From Nitrobacter sp. NHB1 (lineage in GTDB: Bacteria > Pseudomonadota > Alphaproteobacteria > Rhizobiales > Xanthobacteraceae), in assembly GCF_036964665.1 (NCBI RefSeq), contig NZ_JBAMDA010000001.1:682001-746000 (forward strand): 64,000 nucleotides of DNA. The letters run 5' to 3'. This document shows, piece after piece, positions 19,407-28,626 of the stretch. The first letter of the stretch is position 1; the number at the start of each line of letters is the position of its first letter. Both the position numbers and the translations under genes were made by a program. Under the pieces are notes generated by a model. The model worked only from the letters and a program-made list of their open reading frames with translations. It was not told the DNA's origin and made no database searches.

Positions 19407-21104
19407 TCAGTTGTCCTCGCCCTCGGCGGGTTTCTCGGGATGGGTGGGATCGTGCGGCTTCGCGGTCGGCGGACTCGCCCCGGGCTCGGCTGCGATCTCG
19501 CGGCCGCGTCCGCCGATCAGGCGCTCATAGGCCGAAATGAGGGTGACATAGGGGTTGACCCAGATCCAGCCCTCGCGCGTGAAGACCTGCACGTCGAAAT
19601 GCAGGTGGGTCGTGGTGCCCCCGGAGCGACCCATATAGTTCGACACCAGGCCGATCTTCTCGCCTTCGCTCACGCGTCGATCATCGAGGATGCCGTCCTC
19701 ATCAAGTTGCGACGGGTTCATGTGCATGTAGCGAAAGCGCACATGCTCGTTGCGCGTGTCGACCAGCAACGTCGCCGCCTGTTGTTTCGGCGAGCGGATG
19801 ATAACGCCGTCACGCACGGCCACGACCGCATAGCGGTTCGGGATGCAGCGGTCGGCGCCCTTATTGCGGAGCGTGCATGTCGCCGGGCGAATGTCCTGAC
19901 CCTGATGTCCGGACCCTGCGGGGCATTGTCCGACGTTGAAATCGCGGGCCTCGCAGAAATTGTCCTGCCAGGGATAGGAATAGTTCTCGGCGGCGGATTC
20001 GTCGAATACCAGCGGCTTGTTGCTCGACTTGCAATGATAGGCGTCGCCTTTGCGGGAGGGCGAGGGAATGCGGCCGCGATGGAAGCAGTCGCCCCAGTTC
20101 AGAAACGATTGCGAGTTCGCGTAGGCCGGCGCCTGTTCGATCGGAAACCGGATCTGCGAATAGACGGTCGGATCGGCGCGGCCGCCCTGGCCGCGATAGC
20201 CGCTGTTCGCGATGATGTCGCCCGGAGGCCGGTAGGTAAAATCGGGCGAGGACGTTGCAGGGCGCGGCATGACGCCGGGCGCGATATTCATGCGGGATTG
20301 CGACGGCCGCCCGCCCGCGATGCGCAACGCTTTCAGAAACCGCTCGGCCACCGCCGACGCCTCGCGGCAAGCGAGCCGGCTTTTGCGCGGCGCGCTGTCG
20401 AGGCAAGGGATCGAAACAACGTAGGGAGCGCCGAACCGCGTGAAAGCGTAGCGCACGTAACCTCCGCGAATGATGCGTCGGAGATCCGGAAACTGCGCCG
20501 CCAGCGCACTCACGGGCTCGCCTTTTTCTCCCGACGGATCGTCGATGTCGTAGGTCAGGATCGACCCGGTGATCTGGACTTCGACGGGTCTGGTGAAGGT
20601 CAGGTGCGGCATGCCCTTACCTGCGCCGGGCGCCAGAGCGAACTTCGCATCATAGCCGGCCAGACCGGCGTCGAACATTTGCCGCTGAAACCCCGCCTGA
20701 TAATGCGCGAGCGGCAGGTTCGCCGGTGCGCCGGTCGCGCGCGCGTTGAGATACATGCCGGCATCGAACGGCAGCAGCACCGGCACCGGACTCTGGTTGA
20801 TGCGCGCAAAAAGCGGCAGCGTCACCGCATTCAGTTGTATCAGCGCCGGCATGGTGCGTGGATCGGACGGCGGCAGGTGGCGCAGCGCATTGAGGGTGAA
20901 GCGGTCGTCAATAGCGGGCCAGGCCTCGATCTCGGACTTGAACTGGTCGAGAACGGTGCGCCATTCCACTCGGGCGATCGAAATGCCGGGGGTCTTGAAG
21001 TCGTCGGCGGCGGCACCTCCGGTGGCGGCCGCGAGCAGCAGCCACGCCGCGGCCACACGTCTGACGAACCGGAGAAGACTGTTGCCGCCAACCATCAGTC
21101 TCAC
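19407..21104 (-). CDS. Secreted M23-family metallopeptidase-like protein
   Basis: 565 residues with a signal peptide (about 1-33). The C-terminal third is a LytM/M23 domain: G-V-I-I-R-S-P near the start, F-R-Y-M-H-M-N-P and T-H-L-H-F-D-V carry the family His residues, although the first His-x-x-x-Asp metal pair is not obvious in the D-R-C-I-P-N-R-Y region. The long N-terminal region has no recognised domain and contains Cys residues suggesting disulphides. Family members cut peptide cross-links in peptidoglycan or act as degenerate activators. It lies 31 bp downstream of efp on the same strand. Confidence 0.85.
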   Translation of the reverse strand: MRLMVGGNSLLRFVRRVAAAWLLLAAATGGAAADDFKTPGISIARVEWRTVLDQFKSEIEAWPAIDDRFTLNALRHLPPSDPRTMPALIQLNAVTLPLFARINQSPVPVLLPFDAGMYLNARATGAPANLPLAHYQAGFQRQMFDAGLAGYDAKFALAPGAGKGMPHLTFTRPVEVQITGSILTYDIDDPSGEKGEPVSALAAQFPDLRRIIRGGYVRYAFTRFGAPYVVSIPCLDSAPRKSRLACREASAVAERFLKALRIAGGRPSQSRMNIAPGVMPRPATSSPDFTYRPPGDIIANSGYRGQGGRADPTVYSQIRFPIEQAPAYANSQSFLNWGDCFHRGRIPSPSRKGDAYHCKSSNKPLVFDESAAENYSYPWQDNFCEARDFNVGQCPAGSGHQGQDIRPATCTLRNKGADRCIPNRYAVVAVRDGVIIRSPKQQAATLLVDTRNEHVRFRYMHMNPSQLDEDGILDDRRVSEGEKIGLVSNYMGRSGGTTTHLHFDVQVFTREGWIWVNPYVTLISAYERLIGGRGREIAAEPGASPPTAKPHDPTHPEKPAEGEDN

Positions 21105-21135
21105 ATCCGTGGCCTGCTTCCCGTCGGCGTCTCTG

Positions 21136-21702
21136 TTAGTCCTTGGCGCGTTCGACGTAGGAGCCGTCTTCCGTCATCACCACGACCCGCGTACCGACGG
21201 CGACATGGGGCGGCACGCCGGTGCGGACGCCGTTCGACAACATGGCGGGCTTGTAGGACGAGGACGCGGTCTGCCCCTTGGTGACCGGCTCGGTCTCGAC
21301 CACTTCGAGCGTCACCCGCTGCGGCAGCGTGATCGCAACCGGCACCATGTCGTGCAGGGACAGTTTCACCACCATGTTTTCCTGCAGGTAAGGCGCGACG
21401 TTGCCGACGATGTCCTTGGGCACCTGGACCTGATCGTAGTTCTCGGCATTCATGAAGTGGAAGCCGTCAGCGTCTTCATAGAGGAAGGTGAAGTTGTGGT
21501 CCTCGATGGTGGCGCGCTCGACCTGGTCGGTGGTCTTGTAGCGCTCGGAAATCTTCACGCCGTCGCTGATCCGCCGCATCTCGATCTGGCTGACCGGGGT
21601 TCCCTTGCCGGGGTGGATGTTTTCCGCGGTCAGGACCACGTAGAGCTTGCCGTCTTGCTCGATGACGTTGCCCTTGCGAATAGAACTGGCGATAACTCTC
21701 AA
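21136..21702 (-). CDS. efp: Elongation factor P, TTG start
   Basis: 188 residues, exact family length, beginning at TTG 21702 (no ATG or GTG fits the conserved N-terminus [11 protein letters not shown]). EF-P rescues ribosomes stalled at polyproline. The modified lysine lies in H-P-G-K-G-T-P (Lys33), and the epmA and epmB genes that would lysylate it are next door. KOW, middle and C-terminal OB domains are complete ([15 protein letters not shown] near the end). The 143-bp divergent gap to epmA should hold both promoters. Confidence 0.96.
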   Translation of the reverse strand: MRVIASSIRKGNVIEQDGKLYVVLTAENIHPGKGTPVSQIEMRRISDGVKISERYKTTDQVERATIEDHNFTFLYEDADGFHFMNAENYDQVQVPKDIVGNVAPYLQENMVVKLSLHDMVPVAITLPQRVTLEVVETEPVTKGQTASSSYKPAMLSNGVRTGVPPHVAVGTRVVVMTEDGSYVERAKD

Positions 21703-21845
21703 GGCTGGATTTCCTAAGGTTCGGGCTCGAGACCGGTCCGGACGGGGCGTCCTGCGGCTGTTGAGGTGGTTTCGGGCCGAACATACTGATTTGGCCCGTC
21801 GGCGCCAGTGGTTTGCGGCCGATTCCGGTCGATTGCTGAGGATGG

Positions 21846-22883
21846 ATGAATCGGATTTCACCCTGGTGGGACCAGGCAAGGCACGCGGACCGGAGGCCGT
21901 TCCTGAAAGCGCGCGGTGCGGTGACGAAGGCGCTGCGGGCCTGGTTCGACGGGGAAGGGTTCGTTGAGGTCGAAACCGGGGTTTTGCAGGTGTCGCCGGG
22001 CAACGAAACCCACCTTCATGCGCCTCGCACTACGCTGACAACGCCGGCCGGCGACCAGGTTACGCGCTACTTGCGCACCTCCCCGGAATTCGCGTGCAAG
22101 AAGCTGCTGGCGGCCGGCGAGCAGAAGGTCGTGGAGTTCGCGCGGGTGTTTCGGGACCGCGAGCGTGGCGTGCTGCACCTGCCGGAATTCACCATGCTGG
22201 AGTGGTATCGCGCAGACAGTTCCTACGACGTCATCATGGCCGACTGCATCGCCGTGATTGCCCGCGCGGCCCGGGCGACCGGCATCGGCACGTTCTCGTT
22301 TCGCGGCCGGCAAGCCGATCCGTTCGCGGAACCGGAGCTGTTGACGGTCGCCGCCGCGTTCGATCGCTTCGCCGGGATCGACCTCCTGAAAACCGTCGTC
22401 GGCGGCGAGGGCGATCGCGCGGCGCTGGCGGCGCAGGCACGGGTGCGGATTGCGGACGACGACACCTGGTCGGATATTTTCAGCAAGGTGCTGGTCGAGC
22501 ATGTCGAACCCCATCTCGGGCAGGGGAGGTTGACGATACTGTCCGAATACCCCGCGCCGGAAGCAGCACTGGCGCGCATCGATCCGGCCGACAGCCGCGT
22601 TGCCGAGCGTTTCGAGATCTATGCCTGCGGCGTCGAGCTTGCGAACGGGTTTGGTGAATTGACCGACGCCGCCGAACAGCGCATCCGTTTCGCGCGGGCG
22701 ATGGACGACAAGCAAAACCGCTACGGCGAGCGCTATCCGCTGGACGAGGATTTTCTTGCGGCGGTCGCGCAAATGCCGGAGGCGAGCGGGGTGGCGCTGG
22801 GCTTCGACCGGCTGGTGATGCTGGCAAGCGGCGCCTCAAAGATCGATCAGGTGGTGTGGACGCCGCCCGCGGAGGATGCATGA
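21846..22883 (+). CDS. epmA: EF-P lysine ligase (EpmA/GenX/PoxA)
   Basis: 345 residues, a class II lysyl-tRNA-synthetase-like catalytic domain without anticodon-binding domain. Motif-like segments include V-E-V-E-T-G-V-L-Q near 40, Y-L-R-T-S-P-E-F near 77, [19 protein letters not shown] near 107 and the motif 3 arginine in [10 protein letters not shown]. It transfers (R)-beta-lysine to EF-P Lys33. Its TGA overlaps the epmB ATG (ATGA at 22880-22883), giving coupled translation. Confidence 0.95.
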   Translation: MNRISPWWDQARHADRRPFLKARGAVTKALRAWFDGEGFVEVETGVLQVSPGNETHLHAPRTTLTTPAGDQVTRYLRTSPEFACKKLLAAGEQKVVEFARVFRDRERGVLHLPEFTMLEWYRADSSYDVIMADCIAVIARAARATGIGTFSFRGRQADPFAEPELLTVAAAFDRFAGIDLLKTVVGGEGDRAALAAQARVRIADDDTWSDIFSKVLVEHVEPHLGQGRLTILSEYPAPEAALARIDPADSRVAERFEIYACGVELANGFGELTDAAEQRIRFARAMDDKQNRYGERYPLDEDFLAAVAQMPEASGVALGFDRLVMLASGASKIDQVVWTPPAEDA

Positions 22884-23980
22884 GCGTTAGAGCCAACAGC
22901 AGCGTCGTTTCGACATTGCGGCAGCCGGAGGATCTCGTTGCCCATGGTCTCGCGCCGGCCGCGGCTCTGCCCGATCTCGCCAGAGTCGGCGCGCGCTATG
23001 CGATTGCGGTCACGCCGCACGTCGCCAGCCTGATCGATCCCGGCGATCCCGACGATCCGATCGCGCGGCAGTATGTTCCGAGCGCCGATGAACTGGCGGC
23101 GCAACCCGGCGAGCGTGCCGACCCGATCGGCGATCATGCGCATTCGCCGGTGGACGGAATCGTCCACCGCTATCCCGACCGGGTTCTGCTCAAGCTCGTT
23201 CATGTTTGCGCGGTCTATTGCCGGTTCTGCTTCCGTCGCGAGATGGTGGGACCTGCCAAGGAAACCGCGCTGTCGAAATCCTCGGCCACGGTCGCGCTCG
23301 ATTACATCCGCTCGCATCCGGAAGTCTGGGAAGTGATCCTGACCGGCGGCGATCCGCTGATGCTGTCGCCGCGGCGGCTGGCCGAGATCATGACCGAGCT
23401 TGCCGGGATCGGCCACGTCAAGATCGTCCGCATCCATAGCCGCGTGCCGGTGGCCGACCCCACGCGTGTCACCGATGAGATGGTGGCGGCCTTGAAAGCG
23501 GCGGGCGCCACCACCTGGCTGGCGCTGCACGCCAATCATCCGCGCGAGCTGACCGCCGCGGCCCGCTCGGCCTGCGCGCGGATCGTCGATGCCGGTATTC
23601 CCATGGTCAGCCAGTCGGTGCTGCTGCGCGGCGTCAACGATGACGCGGCGACGCTGGAGGCGTTGATGCGTGCCTTCGTCGAATGCCGCATCAAGCCGTA
23701 CTATCTGCATCACGGCGACCTCGCGCCGGGCACGGCGCATCTGCGGACCACGCTGGAACAGGGCCAGGCCCTGATGCGCGCGCTGCGCGGTCGTGTGTCC
23801 GGACTGTGCCAGCCGGATTATGTTCTCGATATTCCCGGCGGATACGGCAAGTCGCCGGTGGGGCCGGATTATCTGTCGCGGTCAGATTTAACCTTCGGAG
23901 AAGGTGAACATCGGCCGGAATCGCGTTATCGTATCGTCGACTATTGCGGCGGCGTTCACCTCTATCCGCCGAAGCCTTAG
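22880..23980 (+). CDS. epmB: Lysine 2,3-aminomutase-like radical SAM enzyme (EpmB)
   Basis: 366 residues from ATG 22880, with GGAGG at 22871-22875. The radical-SAM cysteine triad is C-A-V-Y-C-R-F-C near 113-120, followed by G-G-D-P-L-M-L-S (SAM contact) and a PLP region near the C-terminus (Y-Y-L-H-H-G-D and S-G-L-C-Q-P-D-Y). EpmB makes (R)-beta-lysine for EpmA. The length fits EpmB rather than catabolic KamA, and adjacency to epmA and efp supports EF-P modification. Confidence 0.94.
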   Translation: MSVRANSSVVSTLRQPEDLVAHGLAPAAALPDLARVGARYAIAVTPHVASLIDPGDPDDPIARQYVPSADELAAQPGERADPIGDHAHSPVDGIVHRYPDRVLLKLVHVCAVYCRFCFRREMVGPAKETALSKSSATVALDYIRSHPEVWEVILTGGDPLMLSPRRLAEIMTELAGIGHVKIVRIHSRVPVADPTRVTDEMVAALKAAGATTWLALHANHPRELTAAARSACARIVDAGIPMVSQSVLLRGVNDDAATLEALMRAFVECRIKPYYLHHGDLAPGTAHLRTTLEQGQALMRALRGRVSGLCQPDYVLDIPGGYGKSPVGPDYLSRSDLTFGEGEHRPESRYRIVDYCGGVHLYPPKP

Positions 23981-24078
23981 CCGGATCGGTTCGACCGGGA
24001 GGCGGTCGGCGTAATCGCAGAACGTTGGAGTTCCGGAACGTTCTCGACAATACCAATTGCGGACGTTGGAGCAGCGAA

Positions 24079-24339
24079 ATGAGCAAGACTGTTGCGATCG
24101 CGGTTTCTATGGCTTTGATCGGCGTGCCTGCGGCGCTGGCGCAGCACAAAACGACGGGCGGATCGTCCGATCCGGCCGCTACCCAATCATCACCTTACAT
24201 CAACGCACCGGTCGGTCACCGTCAGCCGCGCCCGAGCGAAATTCCGGCGGAAAGCACCAAGGCCTGGAATCCGGATCAGATTGATCCGGCAGATGCCGCT
24301 CTCGACCGCAAGATCAAGAGCATCTGCCGGGGCTGCTGA
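24079..24339 (+). CDS. Small secreted protein of unknown function
   Basis: 86 residues from ATG 24079. A clear signal peptide (S-K-T-V-A-I-A-V-S-M-A-L-I-G-V-P-A-A-L-A, cleavage about 22) is followed by a Ser/Pro/Gln-rich linker and an acidic end (P-D-Q-I-D-P-A-D-A-A-L-D-R-K-I) closing in C-R-G-C. No known domain. The C-terminal pair of cysteines might bind metal or form a disulphide. It lies about 100 bp after epmB on the same strand; a link to EF-P is not suggested. Confidence 0.72.
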   Translation: MSKTVAIAVSMALIGVPAALAQHKTTGGSSDPAATQSSPYINAPVGHRQPRPSEIPAESTKAWNPDQIDPADAALDRKIKSICRGC

Positions 24340-24346
24340 CGGTCCT

Positions 24347-24472
24347 GGAGCCTTTCCACTTCTGACAGAATCAGAAGCGGGGCTCCATGATTTTGATTTG
24401 ACGCGTTTTCTTCACGCGAACCGGTATCCATCCTCTGGTCAAGCCCCGAGGACATGCTTTGCTCGAAAACGC
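24347..24472 (-). repeat. Dispersed ~130-bp palindromic repeat, copy 1
   Basis: Read on the minus strand it matches the copy at 60558-60690 nearly throughout: GCGTTTTCGAGC, then a cctcgg...gaggatgg stem, CCGGTTCGCGT, AAGAAAACGC, TCAAATCAAAATCAT and a terminal hairpin with TCTGA-TTC-TGTCAGA. It fills the space between the convergent stops of the small secreted protein and hdeD. Confidence 0.88.
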
Positions 24473-24473
24473 C

Positions 24474-25052
24474 CTAATCCGCGTTGCGCGCCGCGAGCGC
24501 CATCACGATCAAGGCGGTGCCGCCAAACAGCAGGTTGATGCCGACCAGAAGGCCGATGGCCCAGACCGCCGATCCCGGTAGCCCCACGACGATGATGCCG
24601 GCGATGATGATGTCCATGAATCCCGCGGTCAGCATCCAGCCCCACCGCTGCGTGAGTTCGCGGCGGTGTTCCAGAGCGTACATGATGCTGACGACGCCCT
24701 CGGCGAGGAAGTAGGCGCTGACCACGATGGTCAGCGTCAGCGTGGCCTGGGCCGGCCGCATCAGCAGCACGATGCCGAGGATCAGCGCGAGCGCGGCCGA
24801 GAGCAGCGACCACCAGAATCCGGGCATCTGGCGCGCCCAGAAGGTGCCGATGAGCCCGGCGCCTCCGCCGACGAGAAACAACCAGCCGAGGAAGATCGTG
24901 ACGGCAATGCTCGCCAGCGGCGGCACGATCATCGCGGCGAGACCGAGAATGACCAGCACGATACCCTCGAACAGGAAAGCCTTCCAATGCTTGCGGACTT
25001 CGGTACTCACTTTCAACCGAAGGCGATCGATGTCCTGAGAAGGGGTCGTCAT
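24474..25052 (-). CDS. HdeD-family membrane protein (DUF308)
   Basis: 192 residues from ATG 25052, chosen for GGGAG about 8 bases upstream; ATG 25067 is an alternative. Six hydrophobic helices in three DUF308 pairs, with typical G-L-A-A-M-I-V-P-P and G-I-V-L-L-M-R-P segments after helices. E. coli HdeD is linked to acid resistance at high cell density; function in this group is unproven. The last codons abut the dispersed repeat. Confidence 0.88.
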   Translation of the reverse strand: MTTPSQDIDRLRLKVSTEVRKHWKAFLFEGIVLVILGLAAMIVPPLASIAVTIFLGWLFLVGGGAGLIGTFWARQMPGFWWSLLSAALALILGIVLLMRPAQATLTLTIVVSAYFLAEGVVSIMYALEHRRELTQRWGWMLTAGFMDIIIAGIIVVGLPGSAVWAIGLLVGINLLFGGTALIVMALAARNAD

Positions 25053-25131
25053 TGGCTGGTCTCCCATAAGAGATGAACTGCGGGTCTCGCTCGCAGGAGC
25101 CTAACGCGCGACGGCGCCAAAAGTGGCAGGA

Positions 25132-26205
25132 CTAATGTCGTTTTTCGGAACCCGCGGGGGGACCGTCCTGATCGAGGTCGGAGACGGGGCTCGTCCCGGT
25201 CATTTGCAGGCGGTTGCGCCCGAGCACGTAGACGGCAGACGTCATCACCAGGAGCCAGATCCCGATCACGATCGCGACAATTCCGACCGGGACGAGATAG
25301 GTGGCGATGTGGATGTGCTTGTCGGCATTGGTGATCCAGCGATGGATCGAGGACAGGATGAAGGCCGCACCGAGGAAACTCGCGCCGCCGCCGGCGAGCA
25401 GCAGCGCCCACATGCCGCGCAGGTTACGGAGGCGCTCGCGCGAGGTCTCGCTGCGAGGGGCGTGGTGCGCGCCGACACGGCGAACCAGATAGGCCGCGAA
25501 CAGGATGGCGCCGAATCCGACCAGCATGGCGACCGCTTCCAGCACGAAGGCGTGGGACCGGCCCAGGTCGGGATTCTGTTGCAGCGCGAGCAGCGGCGCG
25601 TCGAAACTCGCATGGAGCGCGATGGGCACGGCGAAGACTGCCACGCTATTGCGGATGCGCGCCCAGTCGCGGGCGCGGCGGTGCGCACCGAGCGCGGTGC
25701 CCGAACGCGCCATCGCGATGTAGGCGCCGGCGATAATGCCCAGCGCGCCATGGAAAGGAACGGTGAGCACGCTGCGCAGAACCGCGAGCGAACGCCAGAT
25801 GTCGGTATGCTGCATCAGATAAGCGAGGTTTTCATAGGCCGCGAAGCCGAGCCCGGCGGCGGCGCCGTACACCACGGCATCCATGGGGTCGGAGGACTTG
25901 CGGCGCATTGCGGTGACCGCGGCGATGGCGGCGATCTTCACCAGTTCCTCGGGCGCGGCGATGCCGAAAACCGACTTCAGCATCAACGCAAGCCAAGGCG
26001 GTTCCGGCACCTTCAGCATCGGCGCGAATGGCACGCGGGCAAATCCGAGCAGCGATATGCTGACGGCGCCGAGCACGAATGCCGCCCAGACCATCGCGGG
26101 TGGTCCTGGCCGCTCGTCCGCCGCGATCACCAACCAAAGCAGCAGCAGCGCGGGCGCGATGGCCGCGGCGCCGATGACGGTCGGGAAAGTTTCGAGCAGA
26201 TGCAT
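25132..26205 (-). CDS. prsW: PrsW-type intramembrane metalloprotease
   Basis: 357 residues with about eight to nine membrane helices. PrsW motifs are present: P-E-E-L-V-K near 86-91 (EExxK), F-A-A-Y-E-N near 121-126 (FxxxEN), an isolated His in P-F-H-G-A-L-G, and H-A-S-F-D-A near 199-204 (HxxxD). In Bacillus PrsW makes the site-1 cut in the anti-sigma factor RsiW. A membrane anti-sigma is encoded at 1733-2449, but that is a different family and no functional link is shown. The C-terminal 30 residues are a polar tail. Confidence 0.87.
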   Translation of the reverse strand: MHLLETFPTVIGAAAIAPALLLLWLVIAADERPGPPAMVWAAFVLGAVSISLLGFARVPFAPMLKVPEPPWLALMLKSVFGIAAPEELVKIAAIAAVTAMRRKSSDPMDAVVYGAAAGLGFAAYENLAYLMQHTDIWRSLAVLRSVLTVPFHGALGIIAGAYIAMARSGTALGAHRRARDWARIRNSVAVFAVPIALHASFDAPLLALQQNPDLGRSHAFVLEAVAMLVGFGAILFAAYLVRRVGAHHAPRSETSRERLRNLRGMWALLLAGGGASFLGAAFILSSIHRWITNADKHIHIATYLVPVGIVAIVIGIWLLVMTSAVYVLGRNRLQMTGTSPVSDLDQDGPPAGSEKRH

Positions 26206-26586
26206 ATTGACCGAAAATGGACAGGTTTCAATGACTTATACGTAATTCCGTAACAAATGTCGCCGCTGCGGATACGCCGATTCGCGAGGCTTGCCGCGGC
26301 CAGAGCGGAGCAGGTCCTTCGCGGCGCTGTTGCACACGCCAAACGAATTCCACCCCGCCGCGAGAGCATGACCCCTTAAGATCATGCTCAATCAAACGGA
26401 TAAGACCAGAGCCTAGTTCAATGCAGTTGAATCGGACTTTAGAGCGCTTACCGTTCTGATGGAATCAGAACGGGCGCTCTAAGCTATTGAATGGTCGCAT
26501 TTCCTTACGGTGAACCGGTGTCCACTTCACCGGGAAATGCTCTAGCGAGCCGCCTCGGAAATCAGCAGCTCGTGCCGCCGGCCCGT
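26206..26586. other. Intergenic region (prsW promoter side) without a supported gene
   Basis: It holds the likely prsW promoter near its left end, a short palindrome of repeated GATCATGCTC-like arms around 26365-26395, and the dispersed repeat at 26440-26545. No coding frame looks real. Confidence 0.6.
26440..26545 (-). repeat. Dispersed palindromic repeat, divergent copy
   Basis: It contains a hairpin CCGTTCTGATGGAATCAGAACGG and, read on the minus strand, CTAGAGCATTTCCCGGTGAA...ACCGGTTCACC, the same architecture as copies at 24347, 35821 and 60558 but diverged in sequence. Confidence 0.72.
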
Positions 26587-26889
26587 TCAGTCTCCCGCCG
26601 GCTCCGCGTTGCAGGGTGCGCTATTCCAGTTGCCCCAGTGAACGCTGGCGAGGCTGCGGAAGTCGGTCGTCAGCGGACGCCGGGTGCGCTTCTCGTAGGC
26701 ACCGATGACTCGCTCGGAGACGGTGATCTTGCGCCGCAGGTCGGCCACCATCCGTTGCTTCTTGGCGCGCGCTTGCGGCTCCGCCGTCTCGCCGAAACGG
26801 AAACGGCGAACCTCCATGTCGCGCAGGACGTCGCGATGTTTTTTCAACCGGGCACGGTGCCAGGCGATGGTGCTGTCGCTGTCCGCCAT
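26587..26889 (-). CDS. Small charged protein of unknown function
   Basis: 100 residues. A strong ribosome site (GAGGAGG about 8 bases upstream of ATG 26889) supports expression. The first 75 residues are helical and rich in Arg/Lys/Glu (for example A-R-L-K-K-H-R-D-V-L and A-K-K-Q-R-M-V-A-D-L-R-R-K-I), suggesting a coiled coil or nucleic-acid contact; the tail is polar with one Cys. No family recognised. Confidence 0.65.
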   Translation of the reverse strand: MADSDSTIAWHRARLKKHRDVLRDMEVRRFRFGETAEPQARAKKQRMVADLRRKITVSERVIGAYEKRTRRPLTTDFRSLASVHWGNWNSAPCNAEPAGD

Positions 26890-27628
26890 CGAAAAACCTC
26901 CTCACCCTGCGGCGGCTGCTTTTGAGCCGCGATAAAGAACGAGAGAGCCGGAACGCCGCTCATCCACTGACACCGGCGCAGCAGCGGAGGAACGCAGCTT
27001 CAGGCCGAGAAAGAGAGCGTCATTGGATTCTGGTTAATTGAAGGTTAACGATCATTCGCGAAGCCGCGTGGCGCAGCGGTCTCGTCTCCGATAACTGAGT
27101 CCAGCGCGACGCCATTTCCCTCTCAGGCTGCTCGGGGTTGGCTCGGGATGTCCTCAATCGCGCAAAATCGCACTATGCTATCTTCAGATATTACGATATA
27201 TACCAATAAATATTACGGTTGAAATTCGGTCTCACAGGCCGTCCGTAACCGGCGAAAGCCGGTAAGAGCCGGGCTTCGGTCCGGACTTGTTCCCCAGGAC
27301 TGGCCGCGCTGTTCACTCCGGTGGAGAGCGCGGCATTTTGCGAGAGGGGCTCAATTTTCTTTCAGGCGATGGCGACCCTCTTGCTGCTTCCGGTCGGCGC
27401 CGGCTATCTGCTGCTTAAATCGTGGAAGCGATGCACTGCCGTTCGCCCGTCTATGGTGGCGTATCGGCGAGCCCCAGAAACGACCACGCGCCGGTGCAAA
27501 TCCGGCCTTGATGCTGAAGATGGGATCATCCGGGCCTGCCGCGCCGCCGATCACCGGCTGCGCCCCCTTGTGTGGCGAGTCTCTCGGCGATACGATTCCG
27601 GCCAATGGAGCAGTTGGAGGCGCAGGCA
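26890..27628. other. Non-coding stretch with an AT-rich core
   Basis: No well-supported gene. An unusually AT-rich segment lies around 27170-27225 (ATTACGATATATACC followed by AATAAATATTACGG), followed by GC-rich stem-like sequence at 27250-27330. An open frame from 27321 (with an ATG at 27369) has a short hydrophobic start but an arginine-rich remainder typical of a shadow frame. Confidence 0.55.
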
Positions 27629-27991
27629 ATGCTGGCGGATATCAAGGAGCAGGTTCTTTCCGTAATGAGCCTCAGGCTAGCGGCGGTGATGGTGCCGGCG
27701 GTGGTCCTGTCGATACTGGCAGGAATGGCGATGTACGCGCTGGGATACCCGACGATGGTGTACGTGGAAGTGATCCTAGTCCTGAAGACGCTTATGCACG
27801 TGGTGCTGGTCGTCTGGTCGGCGCTGAAGGCGATCCTCTACGGGATCGTGGTCTTCGGACTTCTTCTCGTCCTTTTTCTGCCGGTCTTGATAATTCTGCG
27901 GCAAATCCGAAAGAAGCGGAGCGAGCCCTCAGCCGTTTCAAGTCCGACGCCTCAGCCCGAGTCCAATATGGCGGACGCGGTGCGGCAATAG
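27629..27991 (+). CDS. Small multi-helix membrane protein
   Basis: 120 residues from ATG 27629, preceded by GGAGG about 9 bases upstream; ATG 27605 is an alternative. Hydrophobic segments at about 14-38, 43-65 and 68-91 are followed by a basic stop-transfer (R-Q-I-R-K-K-R) and a Ser/Pro-rich cytoplasmic-type tail. No family recognised. The whole gene overlaps a long stop-free frame continuous with the next gene (27508 onward), discussed in the findings. Confidence 0.6.
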   Translation: MLADIKEQVLSVMSLRLAAVMVPAVVLSILAGMAMYALGYPTMVYVEVILVLKTLMHVVLVVWSALKAILYGIVVFGLLLVLFLPVLIILRQIRKKRSEPSAVSSPTPQPESNMADAVRQ

Positions 27992-28035
27992 GCGCGGGCT
28001 ACATCTTCGCACCGCCCGCCGACACTAGGAAAGGA

Positions 28036-28584
28036 ATGGAGTCTCAGGGCCTTATGGCCGGGCTTTCTCGCGAAGCCAAAGGACGATGGCGGGCGATGTC
28101 GGCTGCCGACCTGCCGCCGGTCCTGGCAATCGCGGGGAAAGTCCATCCAGCGTTTCCCGAGGATGCGGAGGTGTTCGCCGAGCGGCTCCGGCTTTACGCG
28201 GCCGGCTGCCTCGTTTTCCACGCGGGCGAGACTATCGGCGGTTATGTCATCAGCCATCCGTGGCGGGCCATGGATCCTCCGGCATTGAATTCACGGCTCG
28301 GCATGTTGCCCGGCGACCCTGAAACTTACTACATCCACGACATCGCATTGCTGCCCGAATTGCGCGGCGTTGGCGCGGCGACGGCGGCGGTCGCGCTGCT
28401 GCTGGCGCGAGCGGGCAAGGAAAAGCTCGCGACCGTTTCGCTGGTGGCAGTCAATGACTCCGCGGATTTCTGGATACGATACGGTTTCCGCAAGATCGCG
28501 TTCGACGGGATCGTCGACGCCGCGCTCGCGCGGAAGCTGCGCGGCTATAGCAACGCGGCAACCTTCATGGTCCGCCAGATCTGA
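28036..28584 (+). CDS. GNAT-family N-acetyltransferase
   Basis: 182 residues from ATG 28036; ATG 28054 and 28096 are also possible, and the frame is open back to 27508. The acetyl-CoA site is seen in I-H-D-I-A-L-L-P-E-L-R-G-V-G-A-A-T (beta 4 and the R-G-x-G-x-A pyrophosphate loop), then V-N-D-S-A-D-F-W-I-R-Y-G-F, the usual motif B. It transfers acetyl groups to an amine; substrate unknown. The first ATG has AGGAAAGGA immediately before it, closer than ideal. Confidence 0.82.
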   Translation: MESQGLMAGLSREAKGRWRAMSAADLPPVLAIAGKVHPAFPEDAEVFAERLRLYAAGCLVFHAGETIGGYVISHPWRAMDPPALNSRLGMLPGDPETYYIHDIALLPELRGVGAATAAVALLLARAGKEKLATVSLVAVNDSADFWIRYGFRKIAFDGIVDAALARKLRGYSNAATFMVRQI

Positions 28585-28626
28585 ACGGCTTGTCCCGGCC
28601 TTCGACCGCTTTGCGGCGCGGTCCAG

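Noticed and set aside
19287-21284. A 665-codon plus-strand frame across the M23 peptidase gene
   Set aside because: It is antisense to a protein with signal peptide and recognisable LytM segment; its own translation is Arg/Val/Gly-rich with no motif.
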